Source of the DNA: Paraburkholderia madseniana | GTDB lineage: Bacteria > Pseudomonadota > Gammaproteobacteria > Burkholderiales > Burkholderiaceae | Direction: 5' to 3' | NCBI RefSeq assembly: GCF_009690905.1 | Contig: NZ_VOSW01000053.1 | Span: forward strand, 1 to 64,000 | Length of the DNA: 64,000 nt | In this document: positions 54,692-63,015 of the stretch, piece after piece | How positions within the stretch are numbered: position 1 is the first letter of the stretch | Layout of the letters: each line of letters opens with the position of its first letter | Notes under the pieces: model-generated | Seen by the model: only the letters and a program-made list of their open reading frames with translations | Told to the model about the DNA's origin: nothing | Databases searched by the model: none | Translations under genes and position numbers: made by a program

Positions 54692-54864
54692 GCGATCAAG
54701 AAGGGCGGGCGAGTGGTAGCGCGGCGCGTCCGAATCGTTGGAACGCCAACTGCGACTCGCCTCTCAGGTATGTTGTCGCTGACAGTAGATTGATTCATAC
54801 CAATCTTCCTCGCGACCCGCGCGCTGAAGAAATGAACGTAACCCACACTCCACCGTGATTCTCT

Positions 54865-55506
54865 ATGGAAAATTACTTCGACAGCCCATTCAAGGGGAAG
54901 CCGCTTTCCGAGCAGGTGACCAATCCCAACATCATCGTGGGGCGTTACAGCTACTACTCTGGTTACTACCACGGACACTCGTTCGATGACTGTGCACGCT
55001 ACCTTGGGTCAGATCGCACAGTCGGGGACCGGCTGATCATCGGTAGCTTCTGCTCCATCGGAAGTGGCGCCACGTTCATGATGGCGGGCAATCAAGGGCA
55101 CCGGAACGATTGGGTCACCACATTTCCGTTTTTCTACATGCAGGAAGAGCCTGCGTTTGCCGACGCCTGTGACGCATTCGAACCTGCCGGCGACACGATT
55201 GTCGGGAGCGATGTCTGGATCGGTTCCGAGGCGATGATTATGGCAGGCGTCCGCATTGGTCATGGTGCTGTGATCGGAAGTCGCGCTCTCGTAACGAAGA
55301 ATGTAGAGCCCTATACGGTCGTCGGCGGGAATCCAGCGAAGCCGATTCGAAAGCGGTTTTCGGACGGCGAAATTGGAATGCTTCTAGAGATGAACTGGTG
55401 GGACTGGCCGCTCGATCAGATTGGCAAGTCGATGAAGTTGTTCTGCTCGACTGATATCGCAGCACTGTATGAGCACTGGCGGGAATCATCGCTGTCCGGA
55501 CGCTGA
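54865..55506 (+). CDS. catB: Type-B chloramphenicol acetyltransferase (CatB, xenobiotic acyltransferase family)
   Basis: 213 residues. The left-handed beta-helix pattern and family landmarks are clear: NYFDSPFKGKPLSEQVTNPN, RYSYYSGYYHGHSFDDCARY, IIGSFCSIGSGATFMMAGNQ with GHR carrying the catalytic His, DVWIGSEAMIMAGVRIGHGA and VVGGNPAKPIRKRF. CatB enzymes acetylate chloramphenicol with acetyl-CoA; other members of the fold act on streptogramin A. The gene is solitary, and I see no integron attC site after it, so it looks chromosomal rather than cassette-borne. Confidence 0.92.
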   Translation: MENYFDSPFKGKPLSEQVTNPNIIVGRYSYYSGYYHGHSFDDCARYLGSDRTVGDRLIIGSFCSIGSGATFMMAGNQGHRNDWVTTFPFFYMQEEPAFADACDAFEPAGDTIVGSDVWIGSEAMIMAGVRIGHGAVIGSRALVTKNVEPYTVVGGNPAKPIRKRFSDGEIGMLLEMNWWDWPLDQIGKSMKLFCSTDIAALYEHWRESSLSGR

Positions 55507-56031
55507 TGCAGCGCTCGCGGCAGTCCCTTTGATTGCCCGCGTTGGACAACGCGCCCCGTCGCCTCGGGGTCGAGACATGCCGAACGCATGAGGCAGTGAC
55601 CGGCCACAAAGCGACATTTGCGTGGGCGCTGCTCCCGCCATCCAGATGACGGCTCAGCGCGGCAGAACGGTCATAGACGGACGCGGGACGCGGTTGGGAC
55701 GGTGAGCTTGTGACAGGCTCTGGAGCATGTCGCGATGGACTGGGGATCGGCGGGACAGCGCAGACTGAAGGCGGACACACGCATCTCTCCGGATTCTTGG
55801 TGGTACTGGTATGTAATTAATTAGGAAAGCGTAATTGCTGCGACACGCGTTATCCGGCATCGTCCGCTGCTGGACCGATTCCGCATGCTGTGCCTCACAG
55901 AATGTCAATAGCCCGATGAAATATGGTGGATTCTCCTACCTTCACATTGTGGGCATTGTTCCTACCTTGACAGCATCGCCACATCGCCTAAAACAGACCT
56001 GACTGGGATGGTCCCAGTAGCGAGACCCATC
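55507..56031. other. Intergenic region, no recognised content
   Basis: About 525 bases between catB and the secreted protein. No gene, repeat or RNA recognised. Confidence 0.35.
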
Positions 56032-56739
56032 ATGAAGATGAAGAAGTACCGCCAGTTAATATTAACCAGCATCCTTCTCGGTCTTTCGGCCTCTGCCTTC
56101 GCCCAGAGTGCAAATTCCCCCGTCTATCCACCTGGCACATCGGCCCTGGGATTAACGTATGGCGAATGGTCTGCAACTTGGTGGCAATGGCTGCTTGCGA
56201 TACCGTCCGCAACCAACCCGGAGAATCAACCAACAGGGGCGGTTGACTGCAGTATCAATCAGGCGGGATCAGTATGGTTCCTTGCAGGCAGCGCTTCAAA
56301 TAAAGCCGTCACCCTGACGTGCTCAAATCATATTCCCTCAACAGCGTCCATTCTTTTTCCGCTCATCAACGTTGAGTGTTCAACCCAGGACCTGCCGCCG
56401 TTTCACTGCACGGACGCAGCATCATGCCGCAAATGCAGCGCGACTACTGCAGACGGCATCAGCCCAACCAGCCTGCACGTAACGGTTGACGGCAACGACG
56501 TACTGAACGGTGCACAGGGTTTCCGTGCGCTGTCGCCGTTCTTCAATTTCACGGTTCCTGCAGATAACATCCTTGGATCGGGCGCTGGACCCGGCATGTC
56601 GATCAGCGATGGGTACTGGGTGATGCTCAAACCGCTGTCGCCCGGCCAGCACACGATCAGATTTGGTGGTAGCTTTGTACGCGGTCCGGGAACTGGTTTC
56701 ATGGTGGACACGACGTACGTCGTCACTGTGTCGCAGTGA
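56032..56739 (+). CDS. Secreted protein of unknown function
   Basis: 235 residues from MKMKKYRQLILTSILLGLSA; the signal peptide is cleaved near AFA-QSAN. The mature protein starts VYPPGTSALGLTYGEWSATW, WQWLLAIPSATNP and has six to seven Cys (e.g. CTDAASCRKCSATT), which may form disulfides. The end reads GPGTGFMVDTTYVVTVSQ. I do not recognise the family, but the layout (Trp-rich start, beta-rich end) is that of an exported domain. Confidence 0.65.
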   Translation: MKMKKYRQLILTSILLGLSASAFAQSANSPVYPPGTSALGLTYGEWSATWWQWLLAIPSATNPENQPTGAVDCSINQAGSVWFLAGSASNKAVTLTCSNHIPSTASILFPLINVECSTQDLPPFHCTDAASCRKCSATTADGISPTSLHVTVDGNDVLNGAQGFRALSPFFNFTVPADNILGSGAGPGMSISDGYWVMLKPLSPGQHTIRFGGSFVRGPGTGFMVDTTYVVTVSQ

Positions 56740-56746
56740 TTGAAGC

Positions 56747-56765
56747 CCCGCCCGCTCAGGGCGGG
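56747..56765 (+). terminator. Hairpin after the secreted-protein gene
   Basis: CCCGCCC, five-base loop GCTCA, GGGCGGG, eight bases past the stop. No T-run. Confidence 0.5.
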
Positions 56766-57066
56766 ATGCAGGTCATGATTTCAAAGGATCCTTCGTCAGT
56801 TCTGGTTGGCGTGGCTCCGATTCGATGACTGAACTCGTCGTACGCGGATGCCCTCCACAATCTGGCAATACTGCTCGAAAGACATGGCGACTCCTAGGGC
56901 TTAGTCCGTCATTTGAACGCAGATCGCCGGCTGACTACCTAAACGGCGCAGAAGATGGTTCCGTGTTGAGAGGTCATCCAGAGATAGAAGGATCGTTATA
57001 CAGTGTCGCGTATGCAGCCGCACTTACTGCACCCGAGCGATCCGCGGATCAGCGTTGCGGACGATA
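56766..57066. other. Intergenic region, no recognised content
   Basis: About 300 bases between the secreted protein and the end of the leftward transglycosylase gene. Nothing recognised. Confidence 0.35.
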
Positions 57067-59037
57067 TCATCGGGGCTCGATTTGGCCAAGCCGCTCCGTC
57101 AGCGATTGCGGGTGGCCATCAAACAGCGCCGCGTAGTAAACCGTGTTCGACAATACATTCTTGACGTAGTCGCGGGTTTCGTTAAACGGAATTGTCTCCG
57201 CGAAAATCGCGCCTTCCACCGGTCGCGGCAGGTTGGCCTGCCACTTACGCGAGCGCCCAGGGCCGGCGTTGTAGCCGGCGGTCGCGAGCACGGCAGAACG
57301 GTCAAGCTGGTTGTAAATCATCGATAGATAGTACGTGCCAAGCAGGATGTTCGTGTCGATGTCGTTCATCCTGGCCCGCGAGATCGTACCGAGCCCGATC
57401 TTCCTCGCGACCATCTCAGCGGTGTTCGGCATCACCTGCATCAGGCCGCCCGCGCCAACCTCCGAGCGCGCATTGATAATGAAGCGCGACTCCTGGCGAA
57501 TGAGGCCATACGCCCATCCGACGTCGAACCCGGTGGACCGCGTATCGCGCTCGACAATCGTGCGGAATGGCGCCAGGTAGCGCAGCGAAAAATCATGTTC
57601 CGTCTGCGTCCTGTCGGCAGTGCTCACAGCCCGGTCATAAAGCTCGATGCGACGCGCGTACTCGGCGACTGCGAGCAGCTGTCGGTCAGTCATGCCGCGC
57701 AGCTGCCAGTTCCACTCACGGTTGCCTTCCGTACGCAGGTGCAGCGCGTAAAAGCGTTCTGCCAGCTCGAAGCCTGGTGTCCGGCCAGCCCGCTCAACTT
57801 CTTCGTCGGTCACCTTGGTCTGCGGCGGGATCACGATCTGCCGGCCGAGCGCCTCGGAGGCCAACTGGCCATAGAAGGTGTAGTTACCCGCGATCGTTCG
57901 GAATTCCTGGTCGGCTGCCGCCACCTCGCTGCTCTGCTTCAACGCGCGCGCGTACCAGTAGACCCATGCTGGCTGTGCGCGCAGCGCGGCCGGCATCTGC
58001 TCGATCGACCAGCGCACCATTGTCCAATCCCCGGCCAGCAGCGCGCTGCGCGTGCGCCACTCGTAGGCCTGACTCGACAGGGGCGCGTTCGCCGACAGTC
58101 GGTACCAGTTCACCGCGCCCGGTAGCTGCCTGAGCACCGCCTGATAGGCGATCGTGCCCCAACCGATAGCCCGTTCTGCCAGGGTGAGCGACGGTGCGAT
58201 TACGGTGAAGGTGGCCTCGGCGGCCTCCGGATCGCCGACCGCCAACTGTGTGATGGCGAGCAGCGCGAGTTGATGGGACGCTGCGTCCAGCTGGATGCCT
58301 TTCGCGAGCAACAGGCGTGGCTGGTTCGTCGCCTGCTCGAGGAGCAGCTGATCCGGGCGCGCCGCGCCCAGCGCATCGACCAGTCTGCCGCCCGTCGTCC
58401 TCGCGCCCTGTTCATAGGCCTGGCGAATCAGCTGCCACCCATCGTCCGGAGTGAACTGCTGGTTACGGTCGAGCGCGGTGATCAGATCGACGCAGCCGTC
58501 ACCGTACCAGTTCGGCTCGACGAGCAGCGCCCGCGCCGCGTCGGCCACATTTTCGCCTCGCGTGGCACGGGACTCGAGCGCATAGCACTTTACCTGCGTG
58601 TCGTCGTCCAGGACGAACTTTGAATATTGCGAATCGAAATCGTGCCAGTCGTGGCGCGCCCCGAGCACGCGAAGGTAGTCGTTGCGCAGACGGTCGGCAA
58701 TCGCCTGTCCGTCGTAGCGTTGCAGAAATGACAGCACCGGTGCGTCCGGCGCGTCGAGATTCGCATGCCCCGCGCCGTTGAACAGACGCGGCTTGATCTG
58801 GAAATAGCTGAGATAAGCCGGCGCCGGATAATTCGGAATCAAGCTTGCCAGGTGCGCTGCGCGCGCGGGATCGTTGTCGCGTGCAGCGTCATGCAACTTG
58901 ATGAAAATCTGATCGTCGGCGGATAACGAGGTGAACGGGGTGGGATGTCTGGCTTGCACCGTGCCAGACATGACCAATGTCACGGCGGCAAGGGCAAGGC
59001 CGACCGTGCGAGACACCGGGTGAAGTCGTGTGGACAT
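57067..59037 (-). CDS. slt: Soluble lytic murein transglycosylase
   Basis: 656 residues with a signal peptide (VGLALAAVTLVMSGTVQA-RH). Residues about 35-460 are the alpha-helical U/L superhelix of Slt70. The C-terminal catalytic SLT domain has the Glu in YGLIRQESRFIINARS, GAGGLMQVMPNTAEMVARKI, NILLGTYYLSMIYNQL and ATAGYNAGPGRSRKWQ. It cleaves glycan strands of peptidoglycan in the periplasm, giving 1,6-anhydromuropeptides. Length and order are normal for the family. Monocistronic. Confidence 0.95.
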   Translation of the reverse strand: MSTRLHPVSRTVGLALAAVTLVMSGTVQARHPTPFTSLSADDQIFIKLHDAARDNDPARAAHLASLIPNYPAPAYLSYFQIKPRLFNGAGHANLDAPDAPVLSFLQRYDGQAIADRLRNDYLRVLGARHDWHDFDSQYSKFVLDDDTQVKCYALESRATRGENVADAARALLVEPNWYGDGCVDLITALDRNQQFTPDDGWQLIRQAYEQGARTTGGRLVDALGAARPDQLLLEQATNQPRLLLAKGIQLDAASHQLALLAITQLAVGDPEAAEATFTVIAPSLTLAERAIGWGTIAYQAVLRQLPGAVNWYRLSANAPLSSQAYEWRTRSALLAGDWTMVRWSIEQMPAALRAQPAWVYWYARALKQSSEVAAADQEFRTIAGNYTFYGQLASEALGRQIVIPPQTKVTDEEVERAGRTPGFELAERFYALHLRTEGNREWNWQLRGMTDRQLLAVAEYARRIELYDRAVSTADRTQTEHDFSLRYLAPFRTIVERDTRSTGFDVGWAYGLIRQESRFIINARSEVGAGGLMQVMPNTAEMVARKIGLGTISRARMNDIDTNILLGTYYLSMIYNQLDRSAVLATAGYNAGPGRSRKWQANLPRPVEGAIFAETIPFNETRDYVKNVLSNTVYYAALFDGHPQSLTERLGQIEPR

Positions 59038-59944
59038 CGCTGTTTTCTCGTTGTTTCAGTGCAGAACATTGAACCAAAGCTTAGCCCGCTACCCGGCGAA
59101 GCGAAGCTTCGAAAAACACAGGACTCAACCCGCAATTCAGCTCTTTGCGAGCCGGATGCCTGGGCCACATCGGCACTTGCGTGTCCGCTGTTTCGTAGCG
59201 TGGGCCGGGAGCTGGATTCGGCAATGCGATCCAGAAGGTCTTGAACGCGGCGTTGGTCGTTCTGGCCGGGATGCTCGCTTCTGGGTGGTTTTGGAGCGGA
59301 GGGTCGTCAAAGAGCAGCGAGGACTAAATGAAACGGGCACCCACCTGGGTGGAGATTCCTCCGCTTATGTCGAGAAAGACTCTTGACTGACCAGCGCGGC
59401 TAGAGCTCACGAGTGCTGCGAGTGAGGTGGTTGTTGCACCCAACCACGGTAGCCAGGCAGCGAGCGCGGGGGGCACGGCCGAGACCTTGGCTAGTCGGAT
59501 GGAAGTCGAGATCGACGAACGTGGCCGAGTTTGTGATCTACATCGTCAAAGACCGTGACGTTCTAAGCAGATCTTTATATGACCGCTTTGCGCGCTGCGT
59601 CATTATTTAACGGAGCACGGTAGTCTGCGACGATAGACGGCCAATTGCAGCAGTTCGCTCTCGTCGGCGCGTGGTCATTCGACCGGCGATTCAGCTTTGG
59701 TAAGAGACATTGAGACGGCCGAGCGTCGAGCGGCAGAGAAGGGTCGAACTGAGCCGGACGTCATGCGGCTCAGTTCGGCCATGAAAAGACGCCCACCTCT
59801 CGGCCATGAATGACCGCTGACACGACGAAACCGGCCCTCGATCCCGACTTCGGTGACCCCTCGCGGGCTAATCACCGAGTGTTGCCTCGAAGGGCGCGTC
59901 CGTATCATGCAAAATAGCCGCATCTAAAATGCGGAGGATGGCCC
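59038..59944. other. Long intergenic region with an inverted repeat
   Basis: About 900 bases without a gene I can support. A perfect 12-bp inverted repeat, CGAACTGAGCCG (59745-59756) with CGGCTCAGTTCG (59766-59777), sits in a stretch whose start GGGTCGAAC(T/C)GAGCCG also appears near 50901. It may be a dispersed intergenic element or eroded DNA. Confidence 0.45.
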
Positions 59945-60874
59945 GTGGGCGTCAACTTCGACCTGAACGATTTGCAGGCGTTTCGAGCCGTCGCGGAGTT
60001 GGGTAGCTTCCGCAAAGCAGCGGAGGCGGTCAATATTTCGCAGCCAGCGCTGAGCCGGCGCATCGAGAAGCTCGAAGCGGCGCTCGGCGTGCGGCTCTTC
60101 GAGCGGACCACCCGCAGCGTGACGCTCACCACCATAGGTCGCGTGTTCGCCCCAAGCGCGGAACAACTTCTCGACGATCTCGATGTCGCGTTGCTCGGCA
60201 TCCGCGACGTCTCCAGCAGCCGCCTCGGTCATGTGACCATCGCATGTGTGCCGTCGGTCGCCTACTATTTCCTGCCGAGCGTCGTTGCCGCCTATCACAG
60301 CCGCTATCCGCGGATCCGGGTCAAGCTGCTGGACTCGAGCGCCAACGAAGTGCTCGGCTCGGTCATCAGCGGTGAAGCCGATTTCGGCGTCAGCTTCATG
60401 GGCAGCCAGGAAACCGAGGTCGAGTTCAAGGTCCTGCTGCAGGAACGGTTCGTCGCCGCGTGTCGTCGCGATCATCCCCTTGCTCGGAAAAAGCAGGTGA
60501 CCTGGAGCGAGCTTTATGAACACGAATACGTTTCCGTCGACAAGACTTCCGGCAACCGCCTGCTGCTCGATCAGGCGTTGACCAACGTGGCGCCGACAGC
60601 GCCGAGCGTCTGCGAGACTCGCCATGTCACCACCATGCTCGGCTTGATCGAAGCGGGACTCGGTGTGGCAGCGGTGCCTTCAATGGCAATGCCCATGCGC
60701 GACCATCCGATTTTGACCAGCGTGCCGCTCGTCGATCCGGTCGTGACGAGGCGAGTCGGTATTGTCAGACGCCGGGGACGCCCCCTCGCGCCGGCCGCGC
60801 AGCAGTTCTACCAGACAATCCTCGACACGAAGCGAAGCGGCATGGTCGGTGCGGCGAAGAAGACCCCGAAATGA
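59945..60874 (+). CDS. LysR-family transcriptional regulator
   Basis: 309 residues from a GTG (59945) with GGAGG upstream. HTH: DLQAFRAVAELGSFRKAAEA, VNISQPALSRRIEKLEAALG, VRLFERTTRSVTL. The effector domain ends with GIVRRRGRPLAPAAQQFYQT. A hairpin (CCGCAT/ATGCGG, 59918-59934) overlaps its Shine-Dalgarno region. Its stop overlaps the ATG of the dctA-like gene by four bases, so the two are coupled; it probably responds to the substrate of that transporter. Confidence 0.92.
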   Translation: MGVNFDLNDLQAFRAVAELGSFRKAAEAVNISQPALSRRIEKLEAALGVRLFERTTRSVTLTTIGRVFAPSAEQLLDDLDVALLGIRDVSSSRLGHVTIACVPSVAYYFLPSVVAAYHSRYPRIRVKLLDSSANEVLGSVISGEADFGVSFMGSQETEVEFKVLLQERFVAACRRDHPLARKKQVTWSELYEHEYVSVDKTSGNRLLLDQALTNVAPTAPSVCETRHVTTMLGLIEAGLGVAAVPSMAMPMRDHPILTSVPLVDPVVTRRVGIVRRRGRPLAPAAQQFYQTILDTKRSGMVGAAKKTPK

Positions 60875-62172
60875 CACTACCTAGGCCCTTTAGGCTGCTT
60901 TACGTCCAGGTCCTGCTTGGAATGGGGCTCGGCATGACTGTCGGCCACTTCTGGCCACAGGTCGGCGCGTCGCTGAAACCGCTCAGCGATGCGTTCGTCG
61001 CGCTGGTACGCATGATGATCGCGCCAATCGTCTTCTGCACGATCGTCACCGGCATCACGTCGCTTGTGAGCGGCTCGAAGATCGGCCGGACCATCCTGAA
61101 GGCGCTGGCGTTGTTCTACTTTCTCACCATCGTTGCACTCGTCCTGGGGCTCGCGACCGCGTTCGCGCTGCATCCGGGCGCGGGACTGCATATCGACGCA
61201 CATCATCTGGACACTGCCATCCTCGCGCAGTATTCGACTCGCACGCAGACACACGGACTCGTCGAATTCGCGCTGCATGTGATTCCGGAGACGCTCGTCG
61301 GCGCCTTCGAGAAAGGCGAGGTTCTGCCGGTCCTGCTGCTTGCCCTTCTGTTCGGCTTCGCAATGAACGCCAGCGGAAGCGCCGGACGGCGAGTGCAGGA
61401 ATTCATCGATAGCTTCGCACACGTGCTGTTCCGCATCCTCGCGCTGATCATGCGGCTTGCCCCCGTCGGGGCATTCGGCGCGATGGCGTTCACGGTGGGC
61501 CGTTTCGGCATCCGTTCGATTGGCTCGCTCGGCATGCTGATGTTGTCGTTCTATGCGGCGTGCCTGCTGTTCGTCGTCTGCGTGCTCGGTCCGCTCGCAC
61601 GCCTGCATCGCTTCTCCCTCTGGCGTTTACTGCGCTACATTCGCGAGGAACTCGTCATCGTGCTCGCGACGTCGTCGACCGAACCGGTGCTGCCGCGCCT
61701 CATCGTCAAGCTCGAAGCGCTTGGCTGCGACAAGGGCATCGTGGGTCTCGTGCTGCCCGCCGGCTATTCCTTCAACCTCGACGGCACGGCGATCTACCTG
61801 ACGCTCGCCTCGATGTTCATCGCGCAAGCGTGCGATGTACATCTCTCGGGCGGCCAGATCGCGACGATGCTCGTGGTCATGCTGGTCACATCTAAGGGCG
61901 CGGCGGGCGTGTCGGGCAGCGGACTGGTTGCGCTCGTCGCGACGCTCGCCGTCATTCCCGATCTGCCGGTTGCAGGCGTCGCGCTACTGGTCGGCATCGA
62001 TCGCTTCATGTCCGAGGCGCGTGCCCTGACGAGCGTGATCAGCAACGCCTGCGCGGTGATCTTCGTATCGATGTGGGAGCGCGCCTGCGACCGGGCGCGT
62101 CTGAAAGAAGCATTGAGCCTGGCGCATGAGCCCGAAGAAGCTTTCGATCAGCCCGCCGACCTGCCGGGCTGA
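60871..62172 (+). CDS. Dicarboxylate:cation symporter, DctA family
   Basis: 433 residues with about eight helices plus re-entrant loops. Signature: VLATSSTEPVLPRLIVKLEA (re-entrant loop; canonical members have the SSS-type string), GLVLPAGYSFNLDGTAIYLT, VTSKGAAGVSGSGLVALVAT, and VGIDRFMSEARALTSVISNA. It imports dicarboxylates such as succinate, malate or fumarate with H+ or Na+. The ATSSTEP loop is a slight variant. The ATG overlaps the end of the LysR gene. Confidence 0.92.
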   Translation: MTLPRPFRLLYVQVLLGMGLGMTVGHFWPQVGASLKPLSDAFVALVRMMIAPIVFCTIVTGITSLVSGSKIGRTILKALALFYFLTIVALVLGLATAFALHPGAGLHIDAHHLDTAILAQYSTRTQTHGLVEFALHVIPETLVGAFEKGEVLPVLLLALLFGFAMNASGSAGRRVQEFIDSFAHVLFRILALIMRLAPVGAFGAMAFTVGRFGIRSIGSLGMLMLSFYAACLLFVVCVLGPLARLHRFSLWRLLRYIREELVIVLATSSTEPVLPRLIVKLEALGCDKGIVGLVLPAGYSFNLDGTAIYLTLASMFIAQACDVHLSGGQIATMLVVMLVTSKGAAGVSGSGLVALVATLAVIPDLPVAGVALLVGIDRFMSEARALTSVISNACAVIFVSMWERACDRARLKEALSLAHEPEEAFDQPADLPG

Positions 62173-62187
62173 ATCGATTCCGTCGTC

Positions 62188-62970
62188 TCAATGCGTGGCG
62201 ACGGAATCGAGCCCGGTCGATGTCACCTCCGGCTGCACGGCGGGCGACGCGAGATAGTCGAGCAGCGCTTTCGCCTCCTTCGGATGCTGCGCGCCGACCG
62301 GGACGCCGGCCGCAAAGCGCGTGACGGACTGCATCGACTCCGGAATCTTGCCGACGTACGCCGCGCCTTTCACCGGCAGCAACTCGCTCACCTGCTGAAA
62401 TCCCACTTCGTAGTCGCCGGTTGCAACCACCGACGCCACCGGGATCTTCGGGATCATCTTCGCCTTGGTCTTCACCTGTTCCTCGATGCCGAGCCGCTTG
62501 AACAATTCGCGCTCGATATAGACGCCGCTCGCGCTATCCGAGTAAGCTATCGACCGGGCATGCAGCAAGGTTTCCTTGAGCGCCGCCTCAGACCCGATGT
62601 CGGGCTTCGGCGCGCCATCGCGCACCACCATGCCGATGCGCGAATCCGCGAGCTCGACGCGCGAATCGGGGATCACCTTGCCCTGCTTGATGAGGTCGTC
62701 GAGTGCATAGCCGACCATGATCACCACGTCGGCAGGCTCGCCGCGCTGAAGCCGGTTGGGAATGGCCTCCGGCGACTTGCCCATCGACGGTCCGAGCGCG
62801 GTATCGAGCGTGTTGCCCGTGGACGCCGCGAACTTCGGGCCGAGCAGCTTGTAGGCGGCGGTGAAGCCGCCAGAGCTCATCACGTGCAGATCGGCGGCCT
62901 GCACATTCGCCGCAGTGGCGGCGCTGCCGAGGAGCGAGGCGGTGCAGAGTTTCAGAAGGATGGATTTCAT
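62188..62970 (-). CDS. Molybdate-binding-like substrate-binding protein (ModA-type fold)
   Basis: 260 residues with a signal peptide (LKLCTASLLGSAATAANVQA, cleavage near AAD). The mature part starts LHVMSSGGFTAAYKLLGPKF, then PNRLQRGEPADVVIMVGYAL, DSASGVYIERELFKRLGI and FQQVSELLPVKGAAYVG. This is the type-II binding fold of the ModA-like SBP_bac_11 group, which includes proteins for oxyanions and organic acids. No ABC partner is adjacent. It starts 46 bases after the MFS gene on the same strand, so it may bind the same organic acid (inference). Confidence 0.82.
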   Translation of the reverse strand: MKSILLKLCTASLLGSAATAANVQAADLHVMSSGGFTAAYKLLGPKFAASTGNTLDTALGPSMGKSPEAIPNRLQRGEPADVVIMVGYALDDLIKQGKVIPDSRVELADSRIGMVVRDGAPKPDIGSEAALKETLLHARSIAYSDSASGVYIERELFKRLGIEEQVKTKAKMIPKIPVASVVATGDYEVGFQQVSELLPVKGAAYVGKIPESMQSVTRFAAGVPVGAQHPKEAKALLDYLASPAVQPEVTSTGLDSVATH

Positions 62971-63015
62971 GGTTGAAAGAACGCCAGGCTGAAGTTCGAG
63001 GAGCGAAGCGATGCT

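Noticed and set aside
54692..54864. Possible integron attC site before catB
   Set aside because: There is partial inverted complementarity (GCGAGT with ACTCGC), but no GTTRRRY core and no matching RYYYAAC partner. No integrase or second cassette is present.
57567..58133. Rightward open frames inside the transglycosylase gene
   Set aside because: They are shadows of a high-GC gene. The leftward frame carries a complete Slt architecture with catalytic motifs.
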